A DNA stretch of 64,000 bases, taken from positions 498,001 to 562,000 of the forward strand of contig JAQFVV010000028.1 in NCBI GenBank assembly GCA_028023455.1. The letters run 5' to 3'. The notes under the pieces are model-generated. The model saw nothing but the letters and a program-made list of their open reading frames with translations. It ran no database searches and was not told where the DNA came from. This document shows positions 34,140-45,866 of this stretch, in pieces (within the stretch, counting starts at the first letter, position 1; every line of letters begins with the position of its first letter). Position numbers and translations under genes: made by a program. Source of the stretch: Epiperipatus broadwayi (taxonomy: Eukaryota > Onychophora > Udeonychophora > Euonychophora > Peripatidae).

Positions 34140-34745
34140 TACGAAAATACTCCAATGTTTTAAGTATATCATTTTATAGTCTTTATCAAGGTATAATAAA
34201 ATACAAATACCTTTTACCTTAAACCTCTTCTAACAACCAATCTTAACTTTTCATTACATTCGTTTCTTCAATACCTTTCTTAAAATAATTTCGTATAATT
34301 ATTTAATTAAATCAACCTTTTATGCTCTTTTTTTCAATTAAGATCCTATTCATTACAGATTTCATTTCATTAATATAAATTCCTTCTTTTATAATTCTTT
34401 CCCAATACGATCTAATACATTCCACAGGTTCTACTTTAAAATCTTTATGTTTAAATTTACTCATATGATTATAAACTGCAGAATTTTTATGATTTAAATG
34501 CTGTTTTAATCTTGTTACCAATTTATTCTTTGTAGTTCCAACATAAGACATTTTTTTATCTTTAAAACAATCTAAACATTTTATAATATAAACTGAATTC
34601 ATAACTTCTAAATTATTACAATCATCATTTTAAATACAAATTTTTAAAAAAATCTCCTTTATTTTATTAGTTACTCTACTTTGCATATCATTTGATGATG
34701 AAAGTGTCTATAGTTGCCATTGTGAAGTCATTCTTTTAACATTTT
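34140..34745 (-). mobile_element. Penelope-like element 3' fragment (PLE-2)
   Basis: Contains the GIY-YIG frame 34312-34602. Upstream on the minus strand is a partly broken linker frame (SRVTNKIKEIFLK, then NLEVM) running into it. Downstream at about 34145-34195 is a very worn motif (cttgataaagactata ... aaaac) that could be a decayed hammerhead, as PLE ends are known to carry. Confidence 0.7.
34312..34602 (-). CDS. GIY-YIG endonuclease domain of a Penelope-like element
   Basis: 96 codons. The first motif appears as VYIIKCLDC and the second as SYVGTTKNK. The conserved Arg is in TRLKQHL and a downstream Glu in ERIIKEG. Spacing and order fit the GIY-YIG domain that PLEs carry after their reverse transcriptase, where it cuts target DNA. 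The start Met is internal to a longer ancestral frame: the preceding codons continue as NLEV and further back as SRVTNKIKEIF, with one stop between. No reverse transcriptase is joined to it here, so it is a truncated remnant although the domain itself is unbroken. Its sequence is clearly different from the GIY-YIG of PLE-1 at 49523-49837. A free-standing host nuclease is unlikely. Confidence 0.75.
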   Translation of the reverse strand: MNSVYIIKCLDCFKDKKMSYVGTTKNKLVTRLKQHLNHKNSAVYNHMSKFKHKDFKVEPVECIRSYWERIIKEGIYINEMKSVMNRILIEKKSIKG

Positions 34746-35274
34746 CAAAATTCAAATATGAGTTTTTAGATTATTATTTTTTATTTGGAAATGTAGTTCA
34801 ATTTATTGAATTCTAATCTAGAATAATAACTTAATACTAAAATCAAAAGTGTAAAGCTTACAAAAAGTCACATTAGGGGAACAACTAAATCTGGGGCAAT
34901 AGGAGAGTTAACTAGTTTTATGATTTTGCCATGGTATTTTTAACGTTTGATGCAGCATTATTAAATGAAATTTTTATAATGTCCTTATGTTGTGTTGTTA
35001 AGGTGTTCAAGATTCTTTTCCATATAATAGGTGAAATATTAGTTCTATATACCACTAAATTATTTGTGGCATTGATTTAAATATTGTGCAGCATTGGTAT
35101 ATTGGAGTATATACTGTATCTCAATGACTAGGATAATTTTTATGCCATAAATTATTCTAAAATAACCTTAAACAAAATTATGGACTACTTTTAGATTGAA
35201 ATTTGACTATTTGAAGTATCTGGTCCTTACATATATAAATAATGAATATAGCAGTGATAATATATTACAAAAAG

Positions 35275-35545
35275 TATAACAATCTGCAGAAGTACTTTCG
35301 GTTAATTACTTAACTTTCTTCAATCATCATTAAAATTTAAATTTAGTGGAAGTAAATATTATCAAGTCATATCCCAAGATTACCAAATCATAATATCAGA
35401 TTGTCGATAAATAATAGACATTCTATTTCTATTTATGGAAATTGCCTCCTTAATTTTTATTTTATTATGGTTTCTTTCCTCATGAAAAATCTTAATATTT
35501 TCAAGATTAAAATTAAACTTACATGTTACATAATAAACATTTTAT
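35275..35545 (-). mobile_element. Penelope-like element PLE-1, 3' fragment (copy 3)
   Basis: Same 3' end as 49435-51190 and 51195-52275: on the plus strand caatctgcagaagtactttc, then ggttaattacttaac, then a region encoding on the minus strand the worn C-terminal end of the GIY-YIG frame. It ends at about 35545. Confidence 0.7.
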
Positions 35546-36589
35546 TTTATTTATATATATGTCTGTGTATATGAAAAAATAGAAAGAGAAATAAATAGTT
35601 TTAAATAAGACAATTTTTTTAATAATATTGTAATAAAATCATATTGCTGCTATCTTTTTTTTTTTTTAAAAAAAAAAATAAAACAAATCCGAATGGTTTA
35701 GAATCTAATATTGAAACCAATTTGATGTTGGAGTAGTTGATGAATTTAAATTTGTCTAACGTCTTTAGTAAATTTGTTGAGTTCAAAGAAAATAAAAGTT
35801 AAGGAAGATAAATACTACATCTTATGTTTATTTAGATCAATTAATACTAATAAAAAAATGGAACGAATAGGATAATCAGAAACATAAAAATACTTTTGGT
35901 AAATTAAAAATAATTATTCTTTACTTTAATTGATTGGAAAATATAATTCTAAATAAAAACATAATAATTTTAACAACACACACAACAGCATACTTAGAAT
36001 GAGAAAATAAAGGAAATATAGAATGATTGGATACATTTTACTGCTTAGAATCTTAGATGACCGTTTAGACTTACTTATTAATTCTGCATGTGCTCAGTTA
36101 AAAACGCCTTCTATCATAGTTAGTAATTAGATTTTTGTTTTTAATTTGAGATTATTTGTGCTTAAAAGCTAAGGATTTGTAAATCAAAATTGACACGAAT
36201 TTGATGCTTAAACACAATCTCCATTGCAATTATCTATACAGTGTTTGCCATATATATATTATTTAATGCTATCTTATATCTATGGTGGTAACTTTTACCA
36301 AACAGAATATTAATAAGAAGCATTTGATTTAAATTATATTAATAATAATCTTCTACATTATTCTACAATAGTTCCTTTTTCAAATGCCCATTGTTCATTG
36401 AGGTTGAAATGTCCCTCATCAATGACTATCTAGAAAAATATACAAATGATTCAGTGGTATTACTCATTTGCCTTGGATTGGATGCATATGTTTATTAATA
36501 ACCTTATAACTGATAATAATAACTGTATGCATACTTGTTTATATATATGTTCACTTATATAAAACATGGATTGTTATTATAACAAAGAA
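35546..36589. other. No recognised feature
   Basis: AT-rich, with a T13/A11 palindromic run near 35655-35680. Nothing else recognised. Confidence 0.45.
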
Positions 36590-36725
36590 TAAAAATGATA
36601 AGATTCTATACATGTGAACAGAGATAACTTTTAGCTTTTTATATTGCTAATAAACTATAATTTACTACTAATTGACAATCTGTGAGACTAAACAAGTTTT
36701 CTTATTAACCTATAATATATCTTTG
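36590..36725. repeat. Lone arm of the 11303-11680 foldback family
   Basis: gagataacttttagcttttt, actactaattgacaatctg, tgagactaaacaagtttt match the left arm and part of the inner sequence. No matching right arm nearby. Confidence 0.6.
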
Positions 36726-38412
36726 GTGGAGACTTTTAGATGTAAATATTGAAATTATTAACAGGAATTAAGTCTGAAAATTATATCTAATATTAGTATT
36801 CTATCTGATTTATCATTAAACTGAAAGTGGACCCATTTTTAGTTTATGTAATCTAGAGTAATTAATTGTTTGCTTACTTGGTTACATCACAATTGAACTG
36901 AACCTAGATAACTAGATGAAAACTTCCAATTATATTTTCAATACTATTATTTATTTTATATTCGGCTATAAAATGTTCTTTCACAAATGGTCTTAAAATG
37001 AGTAGAAATTAGCACTGCCAAATAAAGATTAATACTTTATTGCAATAAAACGTATTCTTTTACATTTGTATCTGATTTGAAGTTCAATTTAAATAATAAC
37101 TTTTGTTAAACTAAACACCTATATAAAAACAGAGAGGACACAAATCATTTTCTATTTATATTGCTACTTTGATAAAGAAGAGTAGTACTTTGATATTAGA
37201 AGCTGGTGAAGATTGGTTTACTTCAATGTTTACACATATAATTACACACACATATATATACACATGCAAAATCAATATTGATTTGTAATTTTTGAATATT
37301 GTGGTCATATCATAAAGTGAAGATTAGATTTACTTTTCAAAATCTATGTCTTAGTATAATTTTTTTTACATTATTATATAATGCTATCAGCAATTTTTTT
37401 ATTTTATATACTTTATATTTAATTTCTTAAACATTTAACTATGTTTCTTCATCTTCATTTTCAATACAATGACATTTTCCATTATTTTCATCTTTATCCT
37501 CATCATTTTTATCATCTTTATCATCACTGTTTTACATATATACTTTTCACATTGACTCATTCTAATAAATTTTATAATGATTTCCTTGTCAATAAAATTT
37601 ATTTATAACTATGATTTTTACCACGAGTCTCTTAACTTATAAACATTTGAGAATGACACCAATGAAGATTTTAATATATGGATTTTATTAAAATTTTAGC
37701 AAAACTATAATTTTAATTTACGTGAATCTATTTTACAATATACATCTTGTTGAAAAATCACAATTTCTAAAGTTATTAATATGTTTTTCAGTCTATTTTT
37801 TAATGTTAAATACTTTGTGATTACCTTTTGGACTTGTCATAGTATAAACTAATATTACTTCTGCTAGTATCTCGTTTTTTAGCAACACACCAAGCCATCA
37901 AAATTAAACTACAGATTTTATAAACTGCAATCATGTGGACTATTTAATAAGTGCACCCACAACAGAGAATTAAATGAAATATTTAACTTAATTTCTTTAA
38001 AAATTAGCATTAGTGAAACAATTGTCAATACTTGGGAGAATTTTTCAAAAAATCCTCTATAGATATATCTCCATTAACCAATTATTATCAATCCATGAGT
38101 TCAGTTTTAATTCCAATTTATTCATTCTATAATTTTATACTCCATATCATTATAGAAAACGTTTTTTTATTTCGTTTCATTTATAGCAGGTGTGTTCTCT
38201 TCCTATGTCTTTCGCATTTTCTCAAGATCTATTAAATTCTCCAATTGTCCACTCATTTTTATCTCTTTTTGAGATATCTCCAGCCTACCCCCATTTCAGC
38301 TTTTGAATTTATTTAATAAAGGCAATTAAATGTTTGTTTTTCCTTTCTTACATTTTACTTTTGATTCCTCTTTGATGCAGTCAAGTCTGAATAGCTCCTC
38401 TATTAATTCACT
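36726..38412. other. No recognised gene
   Basis: AT-rich. Includes a T/CAT-rich simple patch at 37440-37540. The 67-codon frame at 38032-38235 has no recognisable domain. Confidence 0.45.
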
Positions 38413-38845
38413 ATCTGATTCAATGGTGTCATTACAAAAAAAAAAAAGAAATTTCTTAAGCTTTTAATTTTCATTAAATGTAGAGTTTAAATTTGCAGTA
38501 TTATTTAAAAAGAATGCGTGTATCGAAGTACACATGCGTTTATATGTAAAACGGATTTTTTTAAAATGTTTATCGATTTATTTTAAAATAGTTTTCATAT
38601 ACCGCCTGTTTTTAAATCCATTTGATTTAAAAACAAGCTGGCTAGCTAATTGCATTCCTGTTGCTTTTATTTTAATTATTGTAAACAATTTTGATAGCGG
38701 AGATTTGATTTTTATGTTGTTGTTTTCATTTCAATAAACCCTGGGTGGAATTGTTAGATAGATTGAGCGGGAGATTAATATTTGCCCTGCCTAAGGCAAA
38801 GAAATTGAACAACAAGGAAAGTGTTTCGCGGGAAATGGAGCAATG

Positions 38846-38877
38846 TATAAATAGCCCCGAAAATTTGGAGTGTCAGT
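38846..38877 (+). promoter_or_regulatory. LTR promoter: TATA box and initiator
   Basis: tataaatag at 38846-38854 and an initiator-like tcagt at 38873-38877. The A (38875) is 29 bases after the start of the TATA box, the standard pol II distance. The pair is conserved in the other LTR at 42631-42662. It would place transcription start about 460 bp into the LTR, dividing U3 from R. Confidence 0.65.
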
Positions 38878-40335
38878 TAATTCATTGTTCATTGATAGAC
38901 AAGCTGTTTATCAAATGAGAATTTATATCAGCGCGGACATTTAATTTCTTAAAGGACATCAGCTGTGATTAAATACCTTTGCCTACAACAAAATGAAAAA
39001 TTCTATACTTGTTACCACCACCAGAATGGCTTGCTAACTCCACAAAAGACGGATCCCTGATTTCCAAGTTTGCTCCAGTAATGCCTTGAACACCTAAAAG
39101 AAGCTGGAACCTCTGTACATCTACCTTGCTGCCTCAAGAACCTGAAAATGAACTTAAGTAAAAGTGTGCACTCTACGTGAACATTGCTTTTACCGAAAGG
39201 TAATTATTTTCGTTTTTATTTTTCCCAGGGTAAATTAAATCTCCGCTCAATCTAATCATAAATATGTCTTCTTAAATCAATATAGCCTCATATTTAATAT
39301 TTGCTGTGTTTTCCAATATTTTATAGTGTCTCTTAGAATCTTAGTTTTAAGATTCTAATTTGCTTTCCGTTTTGTTTATTGGAGAGTGACGAATGAGTTT
39401 TATATTTTATATCTCGCTTTTATAAATGCTTTAGCAGCCTATATATATATATATATATATTATGCTTACCTGTAATTATTTAGTATTAAATAATTAATTT
39501 GTAATTTTAAACTCTGTGTTTACTCTAGTGCTTAACCTCCAAAAATCTTTTGGCTGATGACTTTATTGTCTGATTTTCGCAGGTGGAGATTTCATTTCTA
39601 AGATCTCTAAAAGCGGAAATTAGAATTGTGTTTTTCTTTGTAATTTTATAAGTTGTCAGCAGGAAGATAAAATTTATCCTTTCTTAAATTACAGGGGAGC
39701 GATACTTTCATTCTGCTAAAGTGTTTACAACTTTTAAGATTTTCATACTCCGTGCACTCTCCGATAGATTCATTTGTGTATTTATTATGTGTGCTTTAAA
39801 TTTATCAGAGCGTGTACTCAGAATTTGTTTGTAAGTTTATTTTCTTTTTGTTATTTGCTGGGACAGATGTAACTGTTTTTCTAATCATTTACTTGTCTCT
39901 TATTGAGACCATTAATTATTAATTTTAAAGTAATTTTCACCAATCATTTGGCTGGGATTCACCAGTTTAATTGTTTCTTCATTTCAATGATATTTTTCGA
40001 TTGTTCTTGGGGTGGATCAATCGCCATTATTTTAAACGTAGTAATTGGTGCAGTTCATACTGATATAAGGACATTCAAGATCTGACCATGTTTAGATCTC
40101 GAACAGCTCATCGGCACTGGTTCTTTGATCTATTTCAAGGGCATATGGTCTGAAAGGGAAAACCAGTGTTTAAGTGAATCCTCTGCTGAATGAAATTTGC
40201 TTCCTCCCTTTTAACTTTGTTTATTAGAAGATCAGTCAGTCTGTCATAGCTTTGCCTTTAGTATTTCTGGTACACGCCTGAGTTAACTCACATTTATTAT
40301 GTCATAAACTTATATTTAATAATTTATTTTCTCAT

Positions 40336-40341
40336 AATAAA
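40336..40341 (+). promoter_or_regulatory. LTR polyadenylation signal
   Basis: AATAAA followed about 35-60 bases later by GT/T-rich sequence. Conserved at 44138-44143 in the 3' LTR. It implies a long R region of roughly 1.5 kb. Confidence 0.55.
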
Positions 40342-40570
40342 ATTTATGAAATATGTTTCACTTACTTTGGCTGACATTTGTCTTTGTGCTTTTGTCTCAA
40401 TTGTCTAAACAATTTAAGGTCTCTTGTTTCTCCCTGAGTCTAGTCGGCACAAACCATCATCATCATCTATTCTGATTACAGTAAACAAATTTTCCAGACA
40501 TGTAGTGTTCTGGTGGTGCCCTCTGTTTCAGAATAGATTGAGTATCCGGTATATAGGATAAGAATTTTTT

Positions 40571-40590
40571 TGCACCCAACGTGGGGCTTT
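40571..40590 (+). other. Primer binding site, tRNA-Lys(CUU) type
   Basis: tgcacccaacgtggggcttt is nearly the complement of the 3' end of animal tRNA-Lys(CUU), whose complement begins TGGCGCCCAACGTGGGGCTC. It begins 17 bases after the last base shared by the LTRs. The site confirms a reverse-transcribing LTR element and its plus orientation. Confidence 0.8.
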
Positions 40591-41006
40591 GAGTTTTCAA
40601 ACTCATGTGAGATTTTGTTTAGACAGTTGAGAAAGATTTCAGGTGTAAGAGGCAAGATCTAGTAGGTGGAGATTCAGTTTTTGTTAATTATTGTATGTAT
40701 GGTTGGAGTAGGTTTGGTAGAATGGGGTTCATCTTTCTTTTTAATGAAATAATGTAGAAACTTAAAAAGAGTATTTTCAAAAAGTCTGTCTGAGTAATTT
40801 TATTTGAAGAGTTAAATATAGTTCATCTTTCTTTTATATGAAATAAATTATAAACAGTAAAAAGCATTTTGAAGAGTTAAATATAGTTTGTCTTTGTTAT
40901 GAAATAATTTATAGAAAACAGTAAATAGCATTTTATTGGCTTTTAGAGTTTAGATTTTTTTTTTTTTTAAAAAAGTTAGTATTGCAAATTTAATCTTTGT
41001 GTAAAA

Positions 41007-41567
41007 ATGGAAGTCAATGAAGAAAGCGACAGGGTGGCATGTGTAGAAGAAAGCCCTGTCTCATTTAAAAACCCTCAAATTGTAGAAAAAGAAGAAAGTG
41101 AGTCACAGATGATGATGAAGATGTTGATGAAGTTGGTAATAGAAATGAAGGAGGATATGAGTGAATTCAAGAGAAGTCAGCAAGCAATGATGGCAGAGTT
41201 TAAAGTGGAAATAAAGGAGGAAATTAAGCAGGTCCAACAGGCAATGAAGGAAGAAATTAGTGAAGTTAAGCAGGGACAGCAGGCAATGAAGGAAGAAATG
41301 ATTAGGGAAATGAAAGAAATGAGACGAGAAATGATGGGAGAAGTAGAAGAAACTCAAGAAGTAGAAAAAGTTGAGGTCATAAAAGAAATAGAAATTAAGG
41401 TAGCACAGGTTAGTGTTAGGACAGAAAAGGTGGAAATAAAGTTAGAAGTAAGCACAGATGGGTTACAAGTAGAAAGTGTGGCGGAAAATTTAGTAAATGT
41501 AAATAAAGCAGTAGAAGAAAGTTATAAGGTTAAAAACAGAAAAGCAGGTAGAAGAGTCTCCACGTGA
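41007..41567 (+). CDS. Gag-like coiled-coil protein of the LTR element
   Basis: 186 codons, the longest frame in the window apart from none. Good start context (aaaaatgg). Rich in Glu, Lys, Met and Val. Residues about 35-115 form a predicted coiled coil with imperfect 14- to 17-residue repeats centred on QQAMKEE (SQQAMMAEFKVEIKEE, VQQAMKEEISE, GQQAMKEEMIREMKE). No zinc knuckle and no enzyme motif. Met/Glu/Lys-rich coiled-coil N-termini are common in Gag proteins of invertebrate LTR elements, where they drive assembly; that function is inferred. It lies directly after the leader. An acceptor-like ttttattggcttttag at 40931-40946 could join it to the LTR donor at 39200. The frame may have lost its C-terminal part, since a different frame with coding character follows at 41602. 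Confidence 0.7.
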   Translation: MEVNEESDRVACVEESPVSFKNPQIVEKEESESQMMMKMLMKLVIEMKEDMSEFKRSQQAMMAEFKVEIKEEIKQVQQAMKEEISEVKQGQQAMKEEMIREMKEMRREMMGEVEETQEVEKVEVIKEIEIKVAQVSVRTEKVEIKLEVSTDGLQVESVAENLVNVNKAVEESYKVKNRKAGRRVST

Positions 41568-41601
41568 AACTAAAAATAATTTGGTTTCAATAACTGTTTG
41601 A

Positions 41602-41847
41602 ATTGAATATGAGTTTGAAAAGAAGAAAAGAATTAATAAAAAGATTAAGAAATATGATTTTAAGGTTGAAATAGAAGCCATATATAGAAGGATCTTAGGT
41701 CAAACAGTCAAAAAGTTCATAGACGATAAATTCTTTCCATATACTAATGCTGATAGTATGAGTAGTAAAAGGGGACACTTAGTAGAAAGGTGTTTTGCTC
41801 GGCAAAACAGTTTTCCATTATATGAGATAGAAAACAAAATAGAATGA
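41602..41847 (+). pseudogene. Broken downstream frame of the LTR element
   Basis: Shifted +1 from the Gag-like frame. 81 codons: begins IEYEFEKKKRINKK, includes FKVEIEAIYRRILGQTVKKF and SKRGHLVERCFARQ, then a stop. After the stop, same-frame sequence continues (RGKGTYFSKLVSGVKEP) to another stop near 41955. The amino-acid make-up looks coding, so this is probably the decayed C-terminal part of Gag or the start of a lost Pol. I recognise no domain. Confidence 0.45.
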
Positions 41848-42200
41848 GAAAGAGACAAGAGAAATTTATATAAGCTAAGAAAATATAAGAGAGGGAAAGG
41901 AACTTATTTCAGTAAGTTAGTAAGCGGAGTAAAAGAACCGCCGGACAAAAGTTAAGGATTCAGCATTTAGCAATCGGACAGATTGTTTTTAATAAGAATA
42001 AAAAAGATTTTGTTAATGAATTACGAGAATGGAGAAAAGTTGATTCAAATGAAATATTGTTTTGTTTTTCATGATTGCGAGGCAAACGTTCGGCCGAATA
42101 TCTAAGAATTTTTTTAAAGTGTTTATAGTTAAAAAAAAAAAAGTTACAGGAATGTTTTTTTTTTTTTGATCATGTTTTGAGGCAGTTGAACCTGATTGAA

Positions 42201-44355
42201 ATCCGATTCAATGTTGTCATTACAAAAAAAAAGAAATTTATTAAGCTTTTAATTTTCATTAAATGTAGAGTTTAAATTTGCAGTATTATTTAAAAAGAAT
42301 GCGTGTATTGAAGTACACACGCGTTTATATGTAAAACGGATTTTTTAAAAATGTTTATCGATTTATTTTAAAATAGTTTTCATATACCGCCTGTTTTTAA
42401 ATCCATTTGATTTAAAAACAAGCTGGCTAGCTAATTGCATTCCTGTTGCTTTTATTTTAATTATTGTAAACAATTTTGATAGCAGAGATTTGATTTTTAT
42501 GTTGTTGTTTTCATTTCAATAAACCATGGGTGGAATTCTTAGATAGATTGAGCGGGAGATTAATATTTGCCCTGCCTAAGGTAAAGAAATTGAACAACAG
42601 GGAAAGTGTTTCGTGGAAAATGGAGCAACGTATAAATAGCCCTGAAAATTTGGAGTGTCAGTTAATTCATTGTTCATTGATAGACAAGCTGTTTATCAAG
42701 TGAGAATTTATATCAGTGCAGACATTTAATTTCTTAAAGGACATCAGCTGTGATTAAATACCTTTGCCTACACCAAAATGAAAAATTCTATACTTGTTAC
42801 CACCACCAGAATAGCTTGCTAACTCCACAAAAGACGGATCCCTGACTTCCAAGTTTGCTCCAGTAATGCCTTGAATACATAAAAGAAGCCGGAACCTCCG
42901 TACATCTACCTTGCTGCCTCAAGAACCTGAAAATGAACTTAAGTAAAAGTGCGCACTCTACGTGAACATTGCTTTTACCGAAAGGTAATTATTTTCGTTT
43001 TTATTTTTCCCAGGGTAAATTAATTCTCATTAAATCTCCACTCAATCTAATCATAAATATGTCTTCTTAAATCAATATAGCCTCATATTTAATATTTGCT
43101 GTGTTTTCCAATATTTTATAGTGTCTCTTAGAATCTTAGTTTTAAGATTCTAATTTGCTTTCCGTTTTGTTTATTGGAGAGTGACGAATGAGTTTTATAT
43201 TTTATACCTCGCTTTTATAAATGCTTTAGCAGCCTCGTATATATATATATTTTTTATGCTTACCTGTAATTATTTAGTATTCAATAATTAATTTGTAATT
43301 TTATACTCTGTGTTTACCCTAGTGCTTAACCTCCAAAAATCTTTTGGCTGATGACTTTATTGTCTGATTTTCGCAGGTGGAGATTTCGTTTCTAAGATCT
43401 CTAAAAGCGGAAATTAGAATTGTGTTTTTCTTTGTAATTTTATAAGTCGTCAGCAGGAAGATAAAATTTATCCTTTCTTAAATTACAGGTGAGCGATACT
43501 TTCGTTCTGCTAAAGTGTTTACAACTTTTAAGATTTTCGTACTCCGTGCACTCTCCGATAGATTCATTTGTGTATTTATTATGTGTGCTTTAAATTTATC
43601 AGAGCGTGTACTCAGAATTTGTTTGTAAGTTTATTTTCTTTTTGTTATTTGCTGGGACAGACGTAACTGTTTTTCTAATCATTTACTTGTCACTTATTGA
43701 GACCATTAATTTTTAATTTTAAAGTAATTTTCACCAATCGTTTGGCTGGGATTCACCAGTTTAATTGTTTCTTCATTTCAATGATATTTTTCGATTGTTC
43801 TTGGGGTGGATCAATCGCCGTTATTTTAAACGTAGTAATTGGTGCAGTTCATACTGATATAAGGACATTCAAGATCTGACCATGTTTAGATCTTGAACAG
43901 CTCATCGGCACTGGTTCTTTGATCTATTTCAAGGGCATATGGTTTAAGTATCTGAAAGGGAAAACCAGTGTTTAAGTGAATCCTCTGCTGAATGAAATTT
44001 GCTTTCTCCCTTTTAACTTTGTTTATTAGAAGATCAGTCAGTCTGTCATAGCTTTGCCTTTAGTATTTCTGGTACATGCCTGAGTTAACTCACATTTATT
44101 ATGTCATAAACTTATCTTTAATAATTTATTTTCTCATAATAAAATTTATGAAATATGTTTAACTTAATTTGGCTGACGTTTGTCTTTGTGCTTTTGTCTC
44201 AATTGTCTAAACAATTTAAGATCTCTTGTTTCTCCCTGAGTCTAGTCGGCGCAAACCATCATCATCATCTATTCTGATTACAGTGAACAAATTTTCCAGA
44301 CACGTAGTGTTCTGGTGGCGCCCTCTGTTTCAGAATAGATTGAGTATCCGGTATA
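42201..44355 (+). repeat. 3' long terminal repeat, ~2.15 kb
   Basis: Partner of 38413-40553. Indels relative to the 5' LTR include a shorter A-run at the start, an extra ~10 bp at about 43022-43032 and an extra 8 bp at about 43943. TATA box at 42631-42639, AATAAA at 44138-44143. Confidence 0.85.
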
Positions 44356-44452
44356 ATATATATTGTTTAGAGCCAGTCGACATTTAGATAAACCCAATAT
44401 CAATAACAATAAAAATTTCAAACCATTGAGAAGGCATCAATATTATAATGAA

Positions 44453-44676
44453 TGTATACACAGAAATCTTGAATTGGAATTATCGATTTAAATCAACTTA
44501 ATTAGAAAGTACTAAATCTAGAACAACTACTGGCTAAGAGTCAATGTAAACTGACAGAGTTTGGATGCATCAGTCTGTTAGTTTACTTTGATTCTTGGCT
44601 TTGGGCAGTTGTTCTCAATTAAATGCTTTCTAATTAAGTCGATTTAAATGGATAACTCCACATATTCAAGATTTCC
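44453..44676. repeat. Foldback element with ~90-bp arms
   Basis: Left arm: gaaatcttgaattggaatta, aatcaacttaattagaaag, aacaactactggctaagagt. Right arm, inverted: ttcttggctttgggcagttg, tctaattaagtcgatttaaa, attcaagatttcc. It sits ~100 bp after the 3' LTR. Confidence 0.75.
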
Positions 44677-44696
44677 ATATATATGTATCATTTATA

Positions 44697-45235
44697 ATGG
44701 ATGAAATTAATCATAGAATTAAACTTGGTTGAAGTGCTTTTGATAGAAATAACTTGATACTAAAAGGAAATATGCCTATATGTTTGAAAAGAAAGGTTTT
44801 TAATAAATGTGTTTTACCAGTTCTTACTTATGGATCTGAGACTTGGACACTTAATAGAAAAAAATACAGACACTTCAGACTACTCAAAGAAATATGGAAA
44901 GATGCATATTAAAGGTAACAAGAAGAAATCAAAAACTCAATATATGGGTAAGAGAACAAACAGGTGTTACTGACCTGACTAAAAAAAATTAAAAGACTGA
45001 AGTGGAGTTGGGCTGGACATATTGCTAGAAGAGATAATAATAGATGGACAATTGAAATCTTAAATAGGATTTTAAGAGATTGTAAAAATCCAGAAAGAGA
45101 CCACATGTGAGATGGATGGATAAATAAAAAAGTGTGCAGGAGTGATGTGGAGAAAAGAAGCTAAAGATCAGAGAAGATGGATTGAACTTGAAGAGACCTT
45201 CATCATACAGTCGATTGATAATGTTTGATGATGAT
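44697..45235 (+). mobile_element. RTE-type LINE 3' part, copy e
   Basis: Broken frames give MDEINHRIKLG, CLKRKVFNKCVLPVLTYGSE then TWTLNRK, WVREQTGVTDLT, LKWSWAGHIARRDNNRWTIE, a basic block with RPHVRWMDK, and KCAGVMWRKEAKD. Ends at atgatgatgatat. The clearest of the RTE 3' ends. It has lost the whole polymerase core. Confidence 0.8.
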
Positions 45236-45427
45236 GATATATCATTAAAAACCAGTCAACACTTATATTAATACTTCATTATATTATTGTGTTTTGCTTA
45301 ATTTTAAAAACAAGTGGTCTTCATGCAGACATGAATGTATCCCAATAGATCTGGTTAACTAATGTTAGGAATATGAATTACTTTGAACTCAAGTGACTAA
45401 CTTATAAAGAAACAGATGTTGTATTTT

Positions 45428-45866
<439 letters not shown>

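Larger units (their letters stand above)
33620..34950 (+). repeat. Diverged dispersed repeat, copy 2 (split by a Penelope-like element)
   Basis: 33620-34090 and 34750-34950 are collinear with 7910-8620: tttattaagattcata, taataattattaaaaatc, aatagacggtaataacttct, then attgaattctaatctaga and aagcttacaaaaagtcac. The intervening 34140-34745 is PLE sequence, so the insertion is younger. Confidence 0.55.
38413..40553 (+). repeat. 5' long terminal repeat, ~2.14 kb
   Basis: Nearly identical (I judge 2-3% different by eye) to 42201-44355 in the same orientation. The shared block runs from 'tctgattcaatg' to 'gagtatccggtata'. It holds a TATA box with initiator and an AATAAA. Ends are not the usual TG...CA and I found no target duplication, so exact borders are uncertain. 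A strong splice-donor-like gaaaggtaatt lies at 39195-39205. A 60-codon open frame at 39903-40085 is also open in the other LTR, but all three differences that I see change an amino acid, so it does not look constrained. Confidence 0.85.
40554..42200 (+). mobile_element. Internal region of a non-autonomous LTR retrotransposon
   Basis: Only 1.65 kb lies between the LTRs: primer binding site, leader, the Gag-like frame 41007-41567, and broken frames. No protease, reverse transcriptase, RNase H or integrase motif was found in any frame. The size, long LTRs and gag-only content resemble large-derivative (LARD) or TR-GAG elements, which need enzymes in trans. A convincing polypurine tract before 42201 was not seen. 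Confidence 0.75.

Noticed and set aside
39903-40085. 60-codon frame conserved in both LTRs (also 43697-43879)
   Set aside because: The three differences I see between the copies all change the amino acid. Conservation is explained by LTR identity.
41103-41357. 84-codon minus-strand frame rich in His, Phe and Leu
   Set aside because: Antisense shadow of the repetitive Gag-like frame.
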